5,529 bases of DNA from an uncultured Eggerthellaceae bacterium (GTDB lineage: Bacteria; Actinomycetota; Coriobacteriia; Coriobacteriales; Eggerthellaceae), in assembly GCA_910589135.1 (NCBI GenBank), contig CAJUSL010000062.1:1176-6704 (forward strand), in the 5' to 3' direction. The notes beneath the pieces were generated by a model that saw nothing but the letters and a program-made list of their open reading frames with translations, was not told the DNA's origin and made no database searches. Shown here in pieces: positions 4,577 to 5,529 of this stretch. The position numbers and the translations under genes were made by a program. Within the stretch, counting starts at the first letter, position 1, and every line of letters begins with the position of its first letter.

Positions 4577-5529
4577 ATGCGATTTACGTGGGTGCATCCG
4601 CTCTTGCCGCAAGAACAAACAGCTCCAACCGAAACCATCGCCATCGAAAGAATGAGCTACGGCCCCGAGGCCGTCGGCCGGCTTGCCTCGGGAAAGACCG
4701 TCTTCGTCTCCGGCGCCGTCTCCGGCGACGTCGTCGAGGCGGCCGTCACGGAGGAGAAGCCCTCCTTCGCCCGCGCCGTCGCCCGCGCCATCGTCGAGCC
4801 GTCGCCCCAGCGCGCCAAGGACTGGCAGGCCCTCTGCGCCGACGTCTCGCTGCAGGCGGTCGCGCCCTGGTCGCAGCTCTCCTACGACGCGCAGCTGGCC
4901 GCCAAGCAGGACAACGTCGCCAGCGCGCTCGCCCGCACGGCGCACCTGGACGCCGGGCGCATCGCCCAGGTCATGGCGCCCATCGCCGCCGCCCCGCAGG
5001 AATGGGGCTACCGCAACAAGCTCGAGCTCGCCGCCGCGCCCGACCCGCGCGGGCGGCTCTCCCTGGGCTTTCACCGTCCCGGCTCCGACGAGGTGGTCGC
5101 CGCCAAGGAATGCCGGCTGGCGAACCGCCTCCTCCGCAAGGCGCCCAAGGCCCTCGCGGGCGCGCTTCGCTACCTCGCCGGCGCGGGCGACCTGGGAATC
5201 TATCGCGTGGGAATCCGCGGCAGCGAGCGCACCGGCAGCGTGGAGGTGGCGCTCTGGACGCCGCCCAGCTCGTTTCCGCGCACCTTTGCCGCGAAGATGC
5301 TGCGCGACGCGGTGGGCGCGACGTCGGTCGTCCGCGTGATCGCCGACGCCGGCGCCTCGCGCAAGGTGAAGCGCGTCGAAGTGCTGGACGGCGACGGCTT
5401 CTGGTGCGAGCGCGCGTCGGGCTTCTCCTTCGCGGTGAGCGCCCCGTCGTTCTTCCAGGTGAACACCGCGCAGGCCGAGCTCCTCGTGGAAAAGGCGCTC
5501 GCCGGTGCCGCCCTCGGCCCGGGCGACGC
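4577..5529 (+). CDS. 23S rRNA (uracil-C5)-methyltransferase family protein, TrmA/RlmD (RumA) type, truncated by window end
   Basis: The open frame runs off the right edge after about 317 codons. An N-terminal TRAM-type domain (ETIAIERMSYGPEAVGRL at 19-36, then VFVSGAVSGD at 42-51) is followed by the helix APWSQLSYDAQLAAKQ (96-111), WGYRNKLELAA (143-153), GFHRPGS (164-170), a conserved Cys179 and SFFQVNTAQAELL (291-303). All are landmarks of SAM-dependent RNA m5U methyltransferases that modify 23S rRNA or tRNA. The SAM-binding and catalytic-cysteine motifs lie beyond the window. The usual C-x5-CGGC iron-sulfur segment keeps only its first cysteine (Cys87). The start is uncertain: an ATG at 4652 would cut off the first TRAM strand, so the in-frame ATG at 4577 is preferred, with 4541 as an alternative. 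None has a clear Shine-Dalgarno. No separate promoter is evident, so readthrough from tRNA-Glu is possible. Confidence 0.85.
   Translation, partial: MRFTWVHPLLPQEQTAPTETIAIERMSYGPEAVGRLASGKTVFVSGAVSGDVVEAAVTEEKPSFARAVARAIVEPSPQRAKDWQALCADVSLQAVAPWSQLSYDAQLAAKQDNVASALARTAHLDAGRIAQVMAPIAAAPQEWGYRNKLELAAAPDPRGRLSLGFHRPGSDEVVAAKECRLANRLLRKAPKALAGALRYLAGAGDLGIYRVGIRGSERTGSVEVALWTPPSSFPRTFAAKMLRDAVGATSVVRVIADAGASRKVKRVEVLDGDGFWCERASGFSFAVSAPSFFQVNTAQAELLVEKALAGAALGPGD

Noticed and set aside
4558..4586. Possible promoter for the methyltransferase (second TTGCAA at 4558-4563)
   Set aside because: The sequence 17 bases downstream (GATTTA) is a poor -10, and the implied transcript would start after the preferred ATG.
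4439..5074. A 211-codon minus-strand open frame covering tRNA-Glu and the methyltransferase 5' half
   Set aside because: It lies antisense to the tRNA and to a recognisable gene, and shows no domain of its own.
4683..5339. A 218-codon plus-strand open frame overlapping the methyltransferase
   Set aside because: It is Pro/Ser/Arg-rich and out of frame with a protein that has clear TRAM and methyltransferase landmarks.

Overview
The window is a GC-rich bacterial chromosome segment with strong G/C bias at third codon positions. Its gene content fits an actinobacterium of class Coriobacteriia, most likely Eggerthellaceae (Eggerthella/Gordonibacter type). The reasons are a class III fructose-1,6-bisphosphatase (typical of Firmicutes but also found in Coriobacteriia), a CmpB-type membrane protein common in gut Coriobacteriia and Firmicutes, and the base composition. 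This placement is an inference; no marker gene in the window fixes the species.

Layout from left to right. Positions 1-54 probably hold the last codons of an upstream gene whose stop overlaps the start of an RmlD-like NAD(P)-dependent sugar-nucleotide reductase (51-893, +). A 244-bp convergent intergenic region (894-1137) follows. It is almost filled by an imperfect inverted repeat of about 217 bp, with a strong terminator-like hairpin at its centre. Next, on the minus strand, come fbp (1138-3090), the gluconeogenic class III fructose-1,6-bisphosphatase, and upstream of it a five-helix membrane protein of the ABC_trans_CmpB family (3218-4030). Further upstream is a tRNA-Arg(CCG) gene, also on the minus strand (4214-4289). 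A 131-bp divergent spacer then carries interleaved promoters for tRNA-Arg (-) and tRNA-Glu(UUC) (+, 4421-4495). The window ends inside a 23S rRNA m5U methyltransferase-family gene (TrmA/RlmD/RumA type, +), truncated at the right edge.

This is mainly a housekeeping region: nucleotide-sugar metabolism, gluconeogenesis, tRNA supply and rRNA/tRNA modification. The genes do not look like one pathway. The minus-strand genes are co-oriented, but candidate -10 elements and gaps of more than 100 bp suggest separate transcription units. I found no CRISPR array, transposase, phage gene or defence system, and no clear undescribed multi-gene system. The items most worth a second look are the large palindromic element between rmlD-like and fbp, the loss of two of the four iron-sulfur cysteines in the methyltransferase, the interleaved divergent tRNA promoters, and the altered substrate-end motif of the RmlD-like protein.
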